The notes beneath the pieces were generated by a model. That model was not told where the DNA came from. It saw only the letters and a list, made by a program, of their open reading frames with translations, and did no database searches. This document shows, piece after piece, positions 55,201 through 61,717 of a stretch of DNA of 64,000 nt; position 1 is the first letter of the stretch, and every line of letters begins with the position of its first letter. Made by a program: the position numbers and the translations under genes. This DNA comes from Planococcus citri (taxonomy: Eukaryota > Arthropoda > Insecta > Hemiptera > Pseudococcidae): NCBI RefSeq assembly GCF_950023065.1, contig NC_088681.1, positions 49,138,836-49,202,835 on the forward strand. The letters run 5' to 3'.

Positions 55201-58200
55201 CGCAATTTTTTCGCTCGTGTTCTAGAAACTTTGTGATTTATGTATTTTTTTCCGCAAAAACGTGTTTTTCAGTAAAAATGTGAAATCGGAGCAACTAGTT
55301 GGTAGTAGGTAATTTAAAATTTATTGCAAACACATGGAGTGATTGCGCCCGGCAACGAATTTATATTTTAAAATACTTAGATAGAATAAGCTACATTTTG
55401 GTATGAAAAAAATTAATTTTGATTAATTTTTGAGGGAGCAAATTCAAAAACAAAAATGTGAATAAGTTTTATTCAATAATTTTTTTGTTATTTTTGAGCT
55501 ATGTTGGGTGTTATTTTTTCCAAGAAATCGAGAAAAGGACGATTTCAGTCTGTCAGGAATGTTTTTCTGCATATTATTACAATTCAAATTTCATCGAATT
55601 TGATGCATTACTCGCAGTGAAATCCTAGCTGTCAAAGGAAATCGATCTCTCAATTTTGGTAAGATTTCATAAAAGTATTGATTTTTTGAAATTTTAAGAT
55701 TTTATTACCAAAATTGTGATTTTTAAAATTTTTTCTCATTTGCATCCAAAATAGAAAATTTTCACATAATTTTTTATATACTGGAATGATATTCTTGGTA
55801 TTGTCCCACGTGTCCCAGGAATTTTTGCAAATTTTGAACACTGATGGGACATATGCTGTCCCAGGACAATTTTTCAAAGTCCACGGCTGGGACATACGTG
55901 TTCCCCGCTCAATATCTTGAGTGTGAGTTGAGGGGAAAATCTGTAACAAACTTATGTTGCTTAGAGATGCCCAAGGAACGATTTAATGTACAAAAATTGG
56001 AGAGGGGATGCAAAACCAATATCTTTCTCAACGGGGGGGGGGGGGGAGCAGTCGGCCGCATATCGCACCTCGGGAGTTATAAGGTCACATCTCAAAAAAG
56101 TGAAATTTTACAGGAGAGTGATTTTCTTTTTTTTTAAAAACTTGATTCATTATTTTCATCAACTTATAATCAATTGTGAGGAATGAATAGCATGTCATTT
56201 TGAAGACTGGGTATCCTACCTTCATTTAGCATAAGAATATTTTGAAAAATAAACTCTTAAAGAGGAAATATTTCAATGTTTGGAAAACATTTTGAGTTAT
56301 AACCTTTCATAAAAAGTGATCTGGAGGCGAAAAAAGCGTCCAAAAAAAATTTCATGATAACAAAATTGTAGAGAATTAAATTTCCAATCGACATAATGTC
56401 GTTAGTTTTTTTCTAGAGTGCTTAGTTTTTGAGTTTTTCTCAAAAAACTAAAATTTCAATATGTATGCAAATTAATTTTCCTGAAAAATGTTCTATTTTA
56501 AAAATTTTTTGTTTTGGAACAAACCTACCAAAAATACACTCCTTGTGATTATTTTACATCTTAAAAACGTTCAAAACTATTGAAACTGTTTTCTGACACT
56601 TTGTATGTGCGAATTTTACTCAAAGAAAGAGGAGTTTTTTGAGATGTGACCTTATAACTCCAAACAACTTGCAATGTTGTAGAAATTTTGAGTTAGGCCC
56701 TTTGCATTTTTTACATGATCTAAGCAGCATACCCGACTCAAAGTGTTATTTTTGGTTGCAGGGGGTCATGCAAACCCCAAAAATGCAAAAACATCAAAAT
56801 CGATTTTTTTTGAGATGTGTTACCTTATTACTCCCGAGGTGCGATATGTAAAAGCCAAATTTTTGTACGGAAAACTTTTTGGGCTTTTTAAACACGATGG
56901 TGGTGATTATTAATTGAAAAATTAAAATTATATTGGGAAGGTTGAAACCTGCAAAAGGCACTTCAGCGACACCCTTCGATTGTACTGTGAAAACTTGGAT
57001 GGCCCAAGTCACATCGGAGGAGCTACCGGCTGTCCTAAAGGTCATGTGTTAGTGAAATAGCCAGAAAATGCACTTTTTTTACTCTGGAGGGGGGTCAATT
57101 AGGGTCGGACGATTGAAACCTACAAAAGGCACTTTAGAAAGTACATCCTCTCATTCTATTGTAAAAAGTTCGGACCCTCTAGGAGAATTTGGACGGATTG
57201 CAGGCTTTTCTAAATGTCAAAAACCACTTGAAATAGCCTAAAGATCTACTTTTATGACCTTGGGAAGAGGTCAAATGGGGTCGAGAGGTCAAAAACTGCA
57301 AAAGATACTTCGAGCATATCCTCTCATTGTACTGAGAAAATTTGGACTCTCTAGGTCAATTTTGAAAGGCTGCAGCCGCTGGAAGCTTTCGGACTAAACA
57401 TTGAAAACACGTAAAACACTATAGTAGCCCAAAAATACACTAAAAGGGTCAGATGGGGTTATAAGGTTTAAACCTACAAAAAGCATTCTCTCATTGTATG
57501 ATGAGGTGTGAAATACATTTTTTTTCCACTTTAATTCCGCCCTAAATGAAGTAGGCATGTCCTAGGAAGCTGAAATTTGCATATGTTGATTGCTTGGACC
57601 CTTTTCATTCATTGGAAGCCAAAATATGTCCCTCCAAAAAAATTGCCTTTTTATAATTTTCAACTTTGCCCTCCCCACTCCAGGGGTAAAATATGATTTT
57701 TTAGAAAACTCTATTCCCCAAAATTGACTTTATTTGATCAATTAGAATAGGTTTCAAGTCGTATAATGTTCGGCTCACTGCACTAGCCATCATTTTTTTA
57801 CAATTTGGCTAAAAATCTATAGAAACTTCAATTTTTGTATTTTTAAATTTGTCGAAGAGGGGGAAGGAAATGAAAGGGTGGCTCTATATAAGACATCAAC
57901 TTAGTTCACAAGTGTATAGCTTCAAGAGACGGGGGGAGGGGGCTGTTTCTTGAGAGAAAAAAACATTTAGAAGAATCAAGAGGGCAGAAGAGCTCGGTGC
58001 CATCATAGTTCCTGAAGGTGATGGAGTTCCAGTTGGGTAAGTATAGGTGCAGGAGTAGTTAGCATTAAGCACTAATTTTAGTTTTCCTTGACTAGTTACA
58101 GGTTATGTTAAGATATATTCCTTTATTGTGTATAGCATATCAAATAAGTTTGTTTTGAGTAGAGTAATTATTTTAGAAACCTTAACGTAAAAGATAATTG

Positions 58201-61200
58201 TACTCATATATTCCTAAATAAAGTTGCCTCACCCACGAGACGTTGAACCTCCCCCCCCCCCAAAAAAAAAGAAGAAGAACAAAAATTCTGATGTAGAAGT
58301 GCCTATAGACGACTTTTTGGATAAATGAGATTTTTTTTTTTCAAGTTCAGGAAATTAAAAAAAACTAGATTAGAAACTTGGGAAGTTGCAGCGAAAAAAC
58401 GCAAAAATAATTTCTCCAAGTTTATATGTAAGTACGAGTTAGCCACCTTAGGGACCATATTTAAGAAGATCTGCGATTCAACTTACTTAGGTGTCTTTTA
58501 ACACAGGTAAGTCTCTCAACAATTTTTTTTTTCAAAAATATTGACCTTGAAGGTCTAAACACAGCAAAAAACTACAAAGAAACGTGTTTTAACATTTTAT
58601 AGAACATGATTACAACAACTTTTTAATTTAAAAAAAAAATCACGTTGGCTCTCACTTTCCATTTTTTTTTTTTACTATCATTTTGAATTCGTCAAACTTA
58701 TTACAAGTAGGTGATCAAACACGCCATTCCAAATATCAGCGCAAAAAAAAACAACGAATTGACGATGAAATTTTCAAGGTTGGCCCAAATGCAAAGAAAG
58801 CTACGCATCCTCGATAAAATTTAACCGAAATATTATAAGTACATAGCAGACGAAGAATTGCAACCCTGAAGTCGTTTGCTCTGCGGATTTTTCTTGTTAA
58901 ACGCTGAGTTACCGCAGAAACTTGTGGCTATAAAGTTCGTAACCTTGAGACAGCGAGAATGAAAATTTCAACAAATAATTAAAACAATCCACTAATTTTG
59001 TATTTTTTTTTCAAAAATTCTCATTCTTCGCATTTTTGAGTTTTTTATTTCATCACTAGGTAAGCATACTTTTCAACTTTTAATGAGCAAAGCTCTGCAT
59101 TTGATCAAGTAGATATACTTTAAATCTTCAGCAAACGTTGAATTTTCTCTAGCAATTTGGTATAGCTCCAGAAAGGGCTATTCGACTGTTGTTCTACAAT
59201 AGGACTTGGAGTGAGGTAATATTCAGCCTGAATGAGCCATTTTAGTGATTGTGATTTGTGAATGGCTGGAGTTTGACGTGAAAATGGTCACAATTGATCC
59301 GAGGCAGGGAGAGAGGATCTAATTTAGAGGATAGAGAAAAGACGAACGATTTTCAGCAAAAATATTTTTTTTTCAATTTTGAGATTTTTAACACGATCTT
59401 GAAAACTTCAGAAAGGATTCGAAAATGGTCACAATCGATTCGGGGGGGGGGGAATAGGAAAAATTGTCGGTTTGTCGAATTGACCTACAGATCCAACATT
59501 TATGTTGCCCCCTTTCTCCCGCACCACTAATTATATTTATTTACCAATTTCTTCACCGCATAAGCTGTTCAAATTGAAAATTTTCCGACATTGAAAAATA
59601 TAAAATCAAACATTAGTATGAAAATTCTTACACAGTATTTTGTTTTTAGGCAGCCATCCTTCCTTAAAACACACACATTTACATTTTTTTGAAAAAAAAA
59701 AATCTGAAAAAATTTTTAATTTTAGTTAGGAGAAGAATTTCGAAATAATCAATTCGTTTTTCTGACCTGAAAATGAGGTATCTACTCGTATGTCCCTCCT
59801 CATCTCTCCGTCACAATTCCAAAACCGAAAAAAATGAAAAATAACGAATCCCCTCTCCATCTCTAACATCATATCCGCTCTGAAACCTTCGTAGGCTGTA
59901 TCCCTTCATAAAACTCCCTCTTCACGTTTCATCCCCATTCAATTTTCACACCGCATCGAAAAAAACCTACTTTTACCCAAAGACCCAATCAACCACCACC
60001 GTGAAGTCTATACTACGAAGTCTTCGAAAACCATTCAAACCACAAAATTAACGAAGCAGGGTCATCATCGAGTTGAAGTTTTCATCCAAGATCATTTCTA
60101 TGCATGTATTTAGGTCAATTAAACAGCGTCGTCGCGTCGAGACTAGACGGACGTAAGGCCTGTAGAAGTGTAGAGGGGGCGAGTGAGGGCAGACGAATTA
60201 TCGTCATTATTGATAGTTCGCTTTCTAAGTAATTAGTATTTCGATCGTCGGTCGGTCGGTCGGTCATGTCGGCCACTGGCGGAGGAGGAAGGGAGACCCG
60301 GGTAGCCTTTCCACGCGCCCAACTCTCCCAAGGATACCCTAACGACTAACGTAGAACCCTTTTCACATCGAATAAAAATATCATCTCGCTGTCCTCTCTT
60401 CCATTTTGTACAAGTACACCCTCCATCTAGAAAATACGTAAGAAACCCAAACGCCTGCGGCATCACTCGGATGGTGAGATTTTCTGAAACACTTGCCACG
60501 AGACGACACCACCACCACCAGCACGATTTGAATTCGTCTTATTTCTGCAAGAAATATAGGTAGGTCTAGAAGCATACACAGTATGCCACCGAAAGAGCTC
60601 ATCATCATCATCATCATCATAATCATCGCTGCCGTCGTCATCGTTGAAAAGTTGACGAAGGAACGAAAACGTTTCGTCGTCGACGTAGTCGTAACTTTGG
60701 CAAAGTGTTGCTGAAAATTTACTATAACAAAACGAAATTACGACGCAATTAATGCTGAGTCGCAGTCTTTTGAATTTATTTTTGCCATTTTAACGGCTCG
60801 GTTTAGCGTTCGTTACCGTAGCTTTTGTTTCAACTTTAGAAAATTAACATTAAACCGCACCCCCCTTTGCCTACCCCCTTCGTCCCGACAAACCTCTCCG
60901 CTAAAAAGTCGCGTCTCGCAAGCCATTTTCTTTTCGTCTTCGTGTCTCTGTCTTTCTCTTACATTACGTGTACCTTTTCTGTGCATTTGGATATCTCCTC
61001 TTGCACCTCTCCCCTCCACCTACTTCTTCTTCTTCGTAGTATACAACGAGACGAGATATTCAATTATTTTTTTACTCGCAAGTACTTCGAATTCACTGCG
61101 AGTGTTTTTTTCTTCCAGCTACCGACCGTTTCTCTGCAACTAGCTATTCGAGAACATGAGAACCGAACAAAGAAGAGGAAATGTCCCATAAAAAGGGCAG

Positions 61201-61717
61201 GGGACACTGAACGAAAAACGTAATCGCGATAATTGGCGAATTTCATTATTAGGTACAACACGTAAGCGAAAAAATTATTTCTACTTTACGATTTTAATTA
61301 AAGCACGACTACGGTAGCGAGATCCAAAGCAGGGAAGGGGAGAGGGGGTTGCATCAAAAATCTGCTCGATTTGAACCACGAGACGGAGAAGGGCAGGAAG
61401 TAGGGGCGTTATTACATATTTTGTGTTTCTTTTTCGTACAAATTTTTTCAAGTGTAAATAATCGTAATAATGAATACAAGACGAAGGAGGTGAATAGCAA
61501 CGAGAGAGAGAGAGGAGGAAAGTTGTTCTACAAGAAAGTAAAAATGTTGAAAAAAAATCCACTTACATAACACGTTCAACATGATGAAGTCTTCTAGCGT
61601 TGCGTTAGTGAGCATTGGATTTTCGGCGCGACATTTTAACAAATGACCGTTGTCTTCCGGTCTGGGCGCGAACGTAATTGAAGTGTACGAAACAGTTTCG
61701 TTTTTCCTTTCCACGAT
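2490..61717 (-). CDS. side-like: Sidestep-family Ig-superfamily receptor, 3' part of a multi-exon gene
   Basis: Composite of eight exons: 61567-61717, 52433-52563, 24976-25135, 11287-11586, 7681-7992, 7279-7542, 7001-7104, 2490-2696. Splice phases agree at all seven junctions (exit/entry 1/1, 0/0, 1/1, 1/1, 1/1, 1/1, 0/0). Introns are about 9.0, 27.3, 13.4, 3.3, 0.14, 0.17 and 4.3 kb. The ordered domains are end of Ig3, Ig4, Ig5, FN3, transmembrane helix and cytoplasmic tail. That order, with motifs such as CRAENP, DDVYFEC, SLVLQGV, YVCQAAN, LDYGTLICWA and GYDGGLQQIFHLEVY, is typical of the Sidestep family, whose members are surface receptors or ligands that pair with Beat proteins in motor-axon guidance and synaptic matching. 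The visible part is 388 residues up to an in-frame TGA (7430-7432), then 153 more residues to TAA. The signal peptide, Ig1, Ig2 and first half of Ig3 are off the right edge. Family assignment is confident; which paralogue it is cannot be told. Confidence 0.9.
3205..5580. repeat. Degenerate 24-bp minisatellite with higher-order repeats
   Basis: This is about 2.4 kb of units like ACGATTCAGAAGATTCGTTC in which ATTCGTTCAC and ACGATTCAG alternate. A higher-order copy of about 487 bp is visible: the unusual block TATTGCGAGTGGGGTAAAAT occurs at about 4023 and 4510, and a degenerate third version at about 5010. Chance open frames through it read as Ser/Asn/Glu/Asp-rich repeats and are not genes. It lies in the 4.3-kb intron between the last two Side-like exons. 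The core is related to the repeats at 29365-30187 and 32930-33872. Confidence 0.85.
5581..7000. other. Intron sequence, nothing recognised
   Basis: This is the upstream part of the 4.3-kb intron between the last two Side-like exons. It is unique and AT-rich, with no open frame of note in either direction. Confidence 0.6.
7001..7104 (-). CDS. Side-like exon: cytoplasmic tail, middle part
   Basis: This small exon sits between a tandem acceptor (CAG at two sites 6 bp apart, TTCAG and TTTCAG) and the donor GTAAGA after 7001. It enters in phase 1, matching the previous donor, and leaves in phase 0, matching the next exon. It encodes 34 residues, DQYQSHNNTMKNAQRDFIID and onward to ANKFE, hydrophilic and with no stop. 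Although short, the double phase match and open frame make it convincing. It lies wholly downstream of the in-frame TGA, so it is translated only if that codon is bypassed. Confidence 0.75.
7279..7542 (-). CDS. Side-like exon: transmembrane helix, in-frame TGA, start of cytoplasmic tail
   Basis: The acceptor is TTTACAG before 7542 and the donor is GTGAGT after 7279, phase 1 in and out. The first 36 codons give a short juxtamembrane stretch (WMRKESSSNG) and one hydrophobic helix of about 20 residues from TMLACTITV to MAFALV, then KL. The next codon is TGA (7430-7432) followed by CAA. After it the same frame stays open for 50 codons, beginning QRFYVEASRYDAG and containing KHVQLPVK and YSIVPNLKQPDI, which look like an ordinary receptor tail. 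The two parts are in the same frame, so an indel error cannot explain the stop; a substitution, editing or readthrough is needed. Confidence 0.88.
7430..7432 (-). promoter_or_regulatory. In-frame TGA, candidate stop-codon readthrough site
   Basis: The TGA is followed by C (TGA CAA), the context known in insects to be the leakiest stop. It lies three codons after the transmembrane helix and is followed in frame by 153 codons across three exons with conserved splice phases, ending in a PDZ-ligand-like sequence. Termination would give a receptor with almost no cytoplasmic tail; bypass would give a 153-residue tail. Alternatives are A-to-I editing of the stop to TGG, a nonsense allele, or a base-call error. 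Confidence 0.6.
7681..7992 (-). CDS. Side-like exon: fibronectin type III domain
   Basis: The acceptor is TCTCGCAG before 7992. The donor is a weak GTACCT after 7681. Entry and exit are phase 1. About 104 residues begin RPSRLFNCS and include the signature IECIPGYDGGLQQIFHLEVY, followed by an acidic or asparagine-rich stretch and the strand LQIVIYATNFKGKGESV. This is the membrane-proximal FN3 domain found once in Sidestep proteins. If the 138-bp intron after the weak donor is retained, the frame continues 28 residues and stops at 7595, which would give a receptor lacking the membrane anchor. That is inference. Confidence 0.9.
8290..10790. repeat. Degenerate AT-rich minisatellite, CATTTTCTGCCAAAAAT family
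   Basis: About 2.5 kb is dominated by short irregular units of roughly 20-30 bp, typified by ATCATTTTCTGCCAAAAATA with frequent variants. A small cluster of GCAGTACC and TACAGTACC words lies at 9270-9620. It fills most of the intron between the Ig5 and FN3 exons. There are no genes. Confidence 0.7.
11287..11586 (-). CDS. Side-like exon: complete Ig5 domain
   Basis: A single exon encodes the whole fifth Ig domain, about 100 residues. It runs from VPKCKKPELTIIGAS through the B-strand cysteine (VLYVLCQVDADP), the core tryptophan (FLWQFNNSAGE), and the F-strand motif DYGTLICWADNTIG, ending CVFHLVPA. The acceptor is TTTACAG and the donor is GTAAGT at 11286-11281. Entry and exit are both phase 1, as expected for a symmetrical Ig-domain exon. 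Two or more N-x-S/T glycosylation sites are visible (NNS, NKT). The extra WA after the F-strand cysteine is characteristic of Sidestep-family Ig5. Confidence 0.92.
11587..13439. other. Intron sequence, nothing recognised
   Basis: This is unique intronic sequence with a poly-C run at about 11887 and a 20-base poly(A) at about 12391. No gene is visible. Confidence 0.6.
13440..14484 (-). mobile_element. Ty3/gypsy-like retrotransposon remnant: end of RNase H, integrase
   Basis: The minus strand encodes the C-terminal end of RNase H (motif YIKGSDNEVADCFSRI), then a linker. A TGA at 14171-14173 breaks the frame. After it comes the integrase: a zinc-binding CTTCQRCKV, the first catalytic Asp in HMDLVGRLPVS, the second in ITTDQGSQFES, and the Glu in YHPQANGLIENFHRTLK. 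The D,D,E triad is visible. Similarity fades near 13440 after a stretch typical of the integrase C-terminal region. No LTRs, gag, protease or full reverse transcriptase are present. It is a dead fragment within a host intron, lying in the same direction as the host gene. Confidence 0.85.
14485..16017. mobile_element. Foldback (FB-like) element with tandem-repeat arms, inserted in gypsy RNase H
   Basis: Termini are inverted copies of GAATGGTGCTTTTCAAG (14485-14501 and 16001-16017), flanked by the direct duplication AACT (14481-14484, 16018-16021). The arms consist largely of tandem units. In the left arm, units start at 14841, 14962, 15083 and 15192 (periods about 121, 121 and 109), each holding a C6AG6-type palindrome followed by TGGTACCAAA. 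The right arm (about 15470-15800) carries the same units inverted. The spacer is about 15260-15460. There is no transposase, so it is non-autonomous. Its interruption of RNase H shows it is younger than the gypsy fragment. Confidence 0.85.
16018..16165 (-). mobile_element. Ty3/gypsy-like remnant, upstream part of RNase H
   Basis: On the minus strand this encodes the central RNase H motif MVEGRQFTVLTDHQPLIHTF, then SQNPEKASP, an in-frame TGA, and QFQHLDFI. It is the part of the same gypsy RNase H that normally precedes 13440-14484, separated from it by the foldback element 14485-16017. The reading frame on the two sides is continuous if the foldback element and one copy of its 4-bp duplication are discounted. 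The similarity stops near 16165, so the older fragment is truncated here. Confidence 0.75.
16166..19424. other. Intron sequence with a small direct duplication
   Basis: This is AT-rich intronic DNA. A direct repeat of about 146 bp is seen at 17278-17500 (ATAGATTCAAACCAAACG at about 17290 and 17436). Otherwise I see nothing of note. Confidence 0.5.
19425..19477. repeat. Perfect 18-bp stem hairpin
   Basis: TGTGTTTGAAATTTTATG (19425-19442) is exactly complementary to CATAAAATTTCAAACACA (19460-19477) across a 17-base loop. It lies about 0.5 kb upstream of the small nested gene. It could be a tiny MITE, a transcribed hairpin or a chance palindrome. Confidence 0.6.
19994..20344 (+). CDS. Small two-membrane-segment protein, nested intronic gene
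   Basis: This is an intronless frame of 116 residues on the opposite strand, inside the 13.4-kb Side-like intron. An N-terminal hydrophobic segment (about residues 4-25, VYVLPLIAYFLMLFFSIVYL) could be a signal anchor. It is followed by a roughly 60-residue polar loop with three cysteines (33, 42, 65) and an N-E-S glycosylation site at 49. A second hydrophobic segment (about 86-108) ends in a short basic tail, YKIKMTEI. Codon choice, with G or C endings and few AT runs, is unlike the surrounding intron and supports coding. I do not recognise the family. A preceding unique stretch (about 19500-19990) looks like a 5' leader and contains a short upstream frame at 19738-19926. An ATTAAA at about 20523 could end the transcript. 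Confidence 0.55.
   Translation: MKKLIVYVLPLIAYFLMLFFSIVYLSSKFQKKCTDVGLKFYCVENKYRNESQFNDRAERLQLDNCFALYSHKSSDGNVVPSPSPTLYYLIGFLFVSLIIFSITWYFTMYKIKMTEI
20345..22226. other. Intron sequence with degenerate TTCGTTCGCAAACG repeats
   Basis: After the small gene there is AT-rich sequence. From about 21340 to 21760 scattered units such as TTCGCAAACG and GTTCGTGAACGAACGAATCA belong to the same family as 29365-30187, but are older and sparse. Confidence 0.5.
22241..22364 (-). mobile_element. 5'-truncated poly(A) retroinsertion with 14-bp target duplication
   Basis: A 32-base T run (the poly(A) tail of a minus-oriented insert) is followed by AATAAAATAAAATAAAAC-like 3'-end sequence and about 60 unique bases. 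The insert is flanked by perfect direct copies of GGTATCTACGACCT (22227-22240 and 22365-22378). This is the hallmark of target-primed reverse transcription by a non-LTR element, severely 5' truncated. The parent element cannot be named. Confidence 0.85.
22440..22705. repeat. 20-bp minisatellite CCGTAATTTTTGGTAAATTA
   Basis: About a dozen consecutive 20-bp units are present with a few substitutions (ACATTA for AAATTA). Each contains the near-palindrome GGTAAATTACC. The same unit, more degenerate, resumes at 23815-24845. Confidence 0.85.
22706..23814. other. Unique 1.1-kb block between two halves of a minisatellite
   Basis: This non-repetitive block is sandwiched between two arrays of the same 20-bp unit, so it may be an insertion. 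On the minus strand there is a TATATATA box near 23565, short open frames (one at 23223-23417) and an AATAAA near 22924. This looks like a small transcription unit or LTR-like piece. Weakly similar ends (TAGGGC...CTGC) are not convincing as terminal repeats. The function is unknown. Confidence 0.3.
23815..24845. repeat. Degenerate GGTAAATTACC minisatellite, second block
   Basis: This block has the same unit as 22440-22705 but older and interrupted (23930-24480 is mostly non-repetitive AT-rich sequence). Units such as GGTAATTTTGGGTAAATTAC recur to 24845, ending about 130 bp from the donor of the Ig4 C-terminal exon. Confidence 0.65.
24976..25135 (-). CDS. Side-like exon: C-terminal half of Ig4
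   Basis: The exon lies between a TTACAG acceptor and a GTGAGT donor. It enters in phase 0 and leaves in phase 1. It encodes about 53 residues, GNVVTQNVSSGI followed by STQSLVLQGV and the F-strand YVCQAANERGE, ending THLRVQ. The cysteine pairs with that of the previous exon to complete Ig4. The split tyrosine codon (T plus AT) at the junction with 11287-11586 gives the Sidestep-typical linker before Ig5. No stop interrupts the frame. A 27-kb intron separates it from the preceding exon. Confidence 0.9.
25136..29364. other. Intron sequence, no gene recognised
   Basis: The part at 25140-26900 is unique and CpG-richer, full of TAGGTAGGTAC words. 26900-29100 is AT-rich with poly-C runs near 27404 and 28716. 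A copy of the CTGGAGGCTCCAG family lies near 29100-29200. There is no coding signal on either strand. Confidence 0.5.
29365..30187. repeat. Left arm of a 4.5-kb inverted repeat: TTCGTTCGCGAACGAA minisatellite
   Basis: This is a degenerate tandem repeat of about 34 bp. Each unit has a palindromic core, TTCGTTCGCGAACGAA or a variant, followed by TTGAATAATTTTTGGTGAATCA. It matches the reverse complement of 32930-33872 collinearly from end to end. The non-repetitive outer segment (CGATTGGTGAGTAAATAAAT) and the inner end (TGGTTCTTTCAAAAAATTAA) also match, so the two arms are one inverted duplication and not two unrelated satellites. Confidence 0.8.
32095..32440. repeat. Tandem repeat, about 115-bp unit, three copies
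   Basis: Three degenerate units each contain a version of AACTCCATCCTGAGAGTCCC followed by a GGAGCTTGGAGCTC-like stretch and ATCGAAATAC. They lie inside the spacer of the 29365-33872 inverted repeat. No coding potential is seen. Confidence 0.6.
32930..33872. repeat. Right arm of the 4.5-kb inverted repeat
   Basis: This is the inverted counterpart of 29365-30187, made of the same roughly 34-bp units in the opposite orientation and slightly longer. No target-site duplication is visible at the outer ends, so it may be an old foldback element or an inverted duplication of a satellite block. The spacer (30188-32929) holds a CpG-richer unique stretch (about 30500-31800) and a small tandem repeat at 32095-32440. 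Confidence 0.8.
34230..37515. mobile_element. Foldback element with 9-bp target-site duplication
   Basis: Inverted ends AGGTGCATGTCCACGGCC are flanked by the perfect direct repeat AAAAATGGG (34221-34229, 37516-37524). The left arm runs to about 35115 and the right arm begins at about 36040; the loop between them is about 925 bp. The arms are built of tandem units. An outer 147-bp unit rich in CAGCACAAAC occurs three times in the right arm (37112, 37259, 37406) and about twice in the left. An inner unit of about 310-330 bp repeats about three times in the right arm (36160-36900) and once in the left. The 9-bp duplication and arm structure resemble the Foldback class, which is linked to Mutator-like transposases. 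No transposase is encoded. Confidence 0.88.
37516..44108. other. Intron sequence, no gene recognised
   Basis: AT-rich low-complexity DNA (37600-38700, 41600-44000) flanks a CpG-richer unique block (about 39500-41000). A 16-base C run lies at 42309-42324. Open frames in the central block do not resemble proteins. Confidence 0.5.
44109..45300. mobile_element. Foldback element with tandem-repeat arms
   Basis: The ends are inverted copies of CACAGTGGGCTGTGAG (44109-44124, 45285-45300, one mismatch). The left arm reaches about 44450 and the right arm starts at about 44820. The arms contain repeats of about 120 bp, for example the TCAAATTCGTGATCTAC units at about 44940, 45061 and 45180. The flanks are C-rich (44100-44108 and 45301-45309 match at 8 of 9), compatible with a 9-bp duplication but too simple to be sure. 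The loop (about 44450-44815) has no recognisable gene. Confidence 0.75.
45301..52015. other. Intron sequence, no gene recognised
   Basis: A CpG-richer unique stretch at 45700-47300 may be regulatory. Repeated AAAAGGGCCAAACTG words occur at 47380-47560, and a CTGGAGGCTCCAG-family copy at 47800-48270. The rest is AT-rich. Confidence 0.5.
52016..52341. mobile_element. MITE-like hairpin, arms about 142-148 bp
   Basis: The left arm (52016-52157) and right arm (52194-52341) are inverted copies with a 36-bp loop. Matching landmarks include AATAAATGAGTTCAACCCCT at the outer end, GGAGGTGCACGA in the middle and TTTGAAATTATTAC at the centre. It lies about 90 bp beyond the splice donor of the Ig4 exon, within the intron, and could form a strong RNA hairpin in the primary transcript. 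No transposase or clear target duplication is visible. Confidence 0.75.
52433..52563 (-). CDS. Side-like exon: N-terminal half of Ig4
   Basis: The acceptor is TTTTCGCAG just before 52563 and the donor is GTAAGT directly after the AAC codon ending at 52433. Entry is phase 1 and exit is phase 0. It encodes the first half of an Ig fold beginning PPIVSLHFG, with the B-strand cysteine in DDVYFEC and the core tryptophan in ITWFHN. Sidestep-family Ig4 is commonly split at this point, immediately after the W-x-H-N turn. The next exon begins with the expected GN. The flanking intron downstream carries a 326-bp hairpin element only about 90 bp from the donor. Confidence 0.9.
52564..55077. other. Intron sequence with GC-rich island and (GAC)n
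   Basis: Just upstream (in gene direction) of the Ig4 exon is an unusually GC-rich patch at 52860-53000 (CGGCGGCGG). A (GAC)n microsatellite lies at 53856-53878 and a 27-base poly(A) at 54951-54977. No gene is recognised. Confidence 0.5.
55078..55925. repeat. Diverged inverted repeat (TGGGACAGCA...TGTCCCA)
   Basis: The segment from 55078 to about 55165 (GATGGGACAGCAAATGTCCC and onward) resembles the reverse complement of about 55800-55900 (TGGGACATATGCTGTCCCAG), with several shared TGGGACAC blocks. It is probably an old foldback or hairpin element with a spacer of about 640 bp. The ends are not defined. Confidence 0.5.
56059..56849. mobile_element. Inverted-repeat element, about 0.8 kb
   Basis: The left end (56059-56100) and right end (56811-56849) are inverted copies containing CATATCGCACCTCGGGAGT and a GTCACATCTCAAAA-like stretch. 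A further internal copy of the second motif lies at 56638-56660. No target duplication is evident. The G-run at 56034-56046 abuts the left end. It is probably a non-autonomous foldback or MITE. Confidence 0.6.
56935..57490. repeat. Degenerate tandem repeat, about 175-bp unit, four copies
   Basis: Units are recognised by TTGAAACCTGCAAAAGGCAC and variants at about 56940, 57113, 57290 and 57466. Each is followed by a CCTCTCATTGTACTG-like stretch and GGACCCTCTAGG. Divergence between units is considerable. It begins directly after the inverted-repeat element at 56059-56849. Confidence 0.65.
57491..61566. other. Intron sequence, possible LTR-like or small transcript at 57885-58225
   Basis: On the plus strand a TATATAA-like box (about 57885) is followed by a splice-donor-like GGGTAAGTAT (about 58036) and AATAAA (about 58217), in unique sequence. 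This could be a solo LTR or an abandoned transcription unit, but no terminal repeats or duplication were found. 59900-61560 is CpG-richer with (CGGT)n near 60248 and (CAT)n near 60601. Confidence 0.25.
61567..61717 (-). CDS. Side-like exon: C-terminal half of Ig3
   Basis: The exon is read from an AG acceptor (TTACAG just before 61717) to a consensus GTAAGT donor at 61566-61561. It enters in phase 0 and leaves in phase 1. It encodes about 50 residues, including the F-strand cysteine motif LLKCRAENP and an acidic run ending in FIMLNVL, the usual end of the third Ig domain in Sidestep proteins. The partner cysteine and core tryptophan would be in the preceding exon. I looked for that exon on the minus strand of 61718-64000 and did not find it, so it probably lies outside the window. 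Confidence 0.85.
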
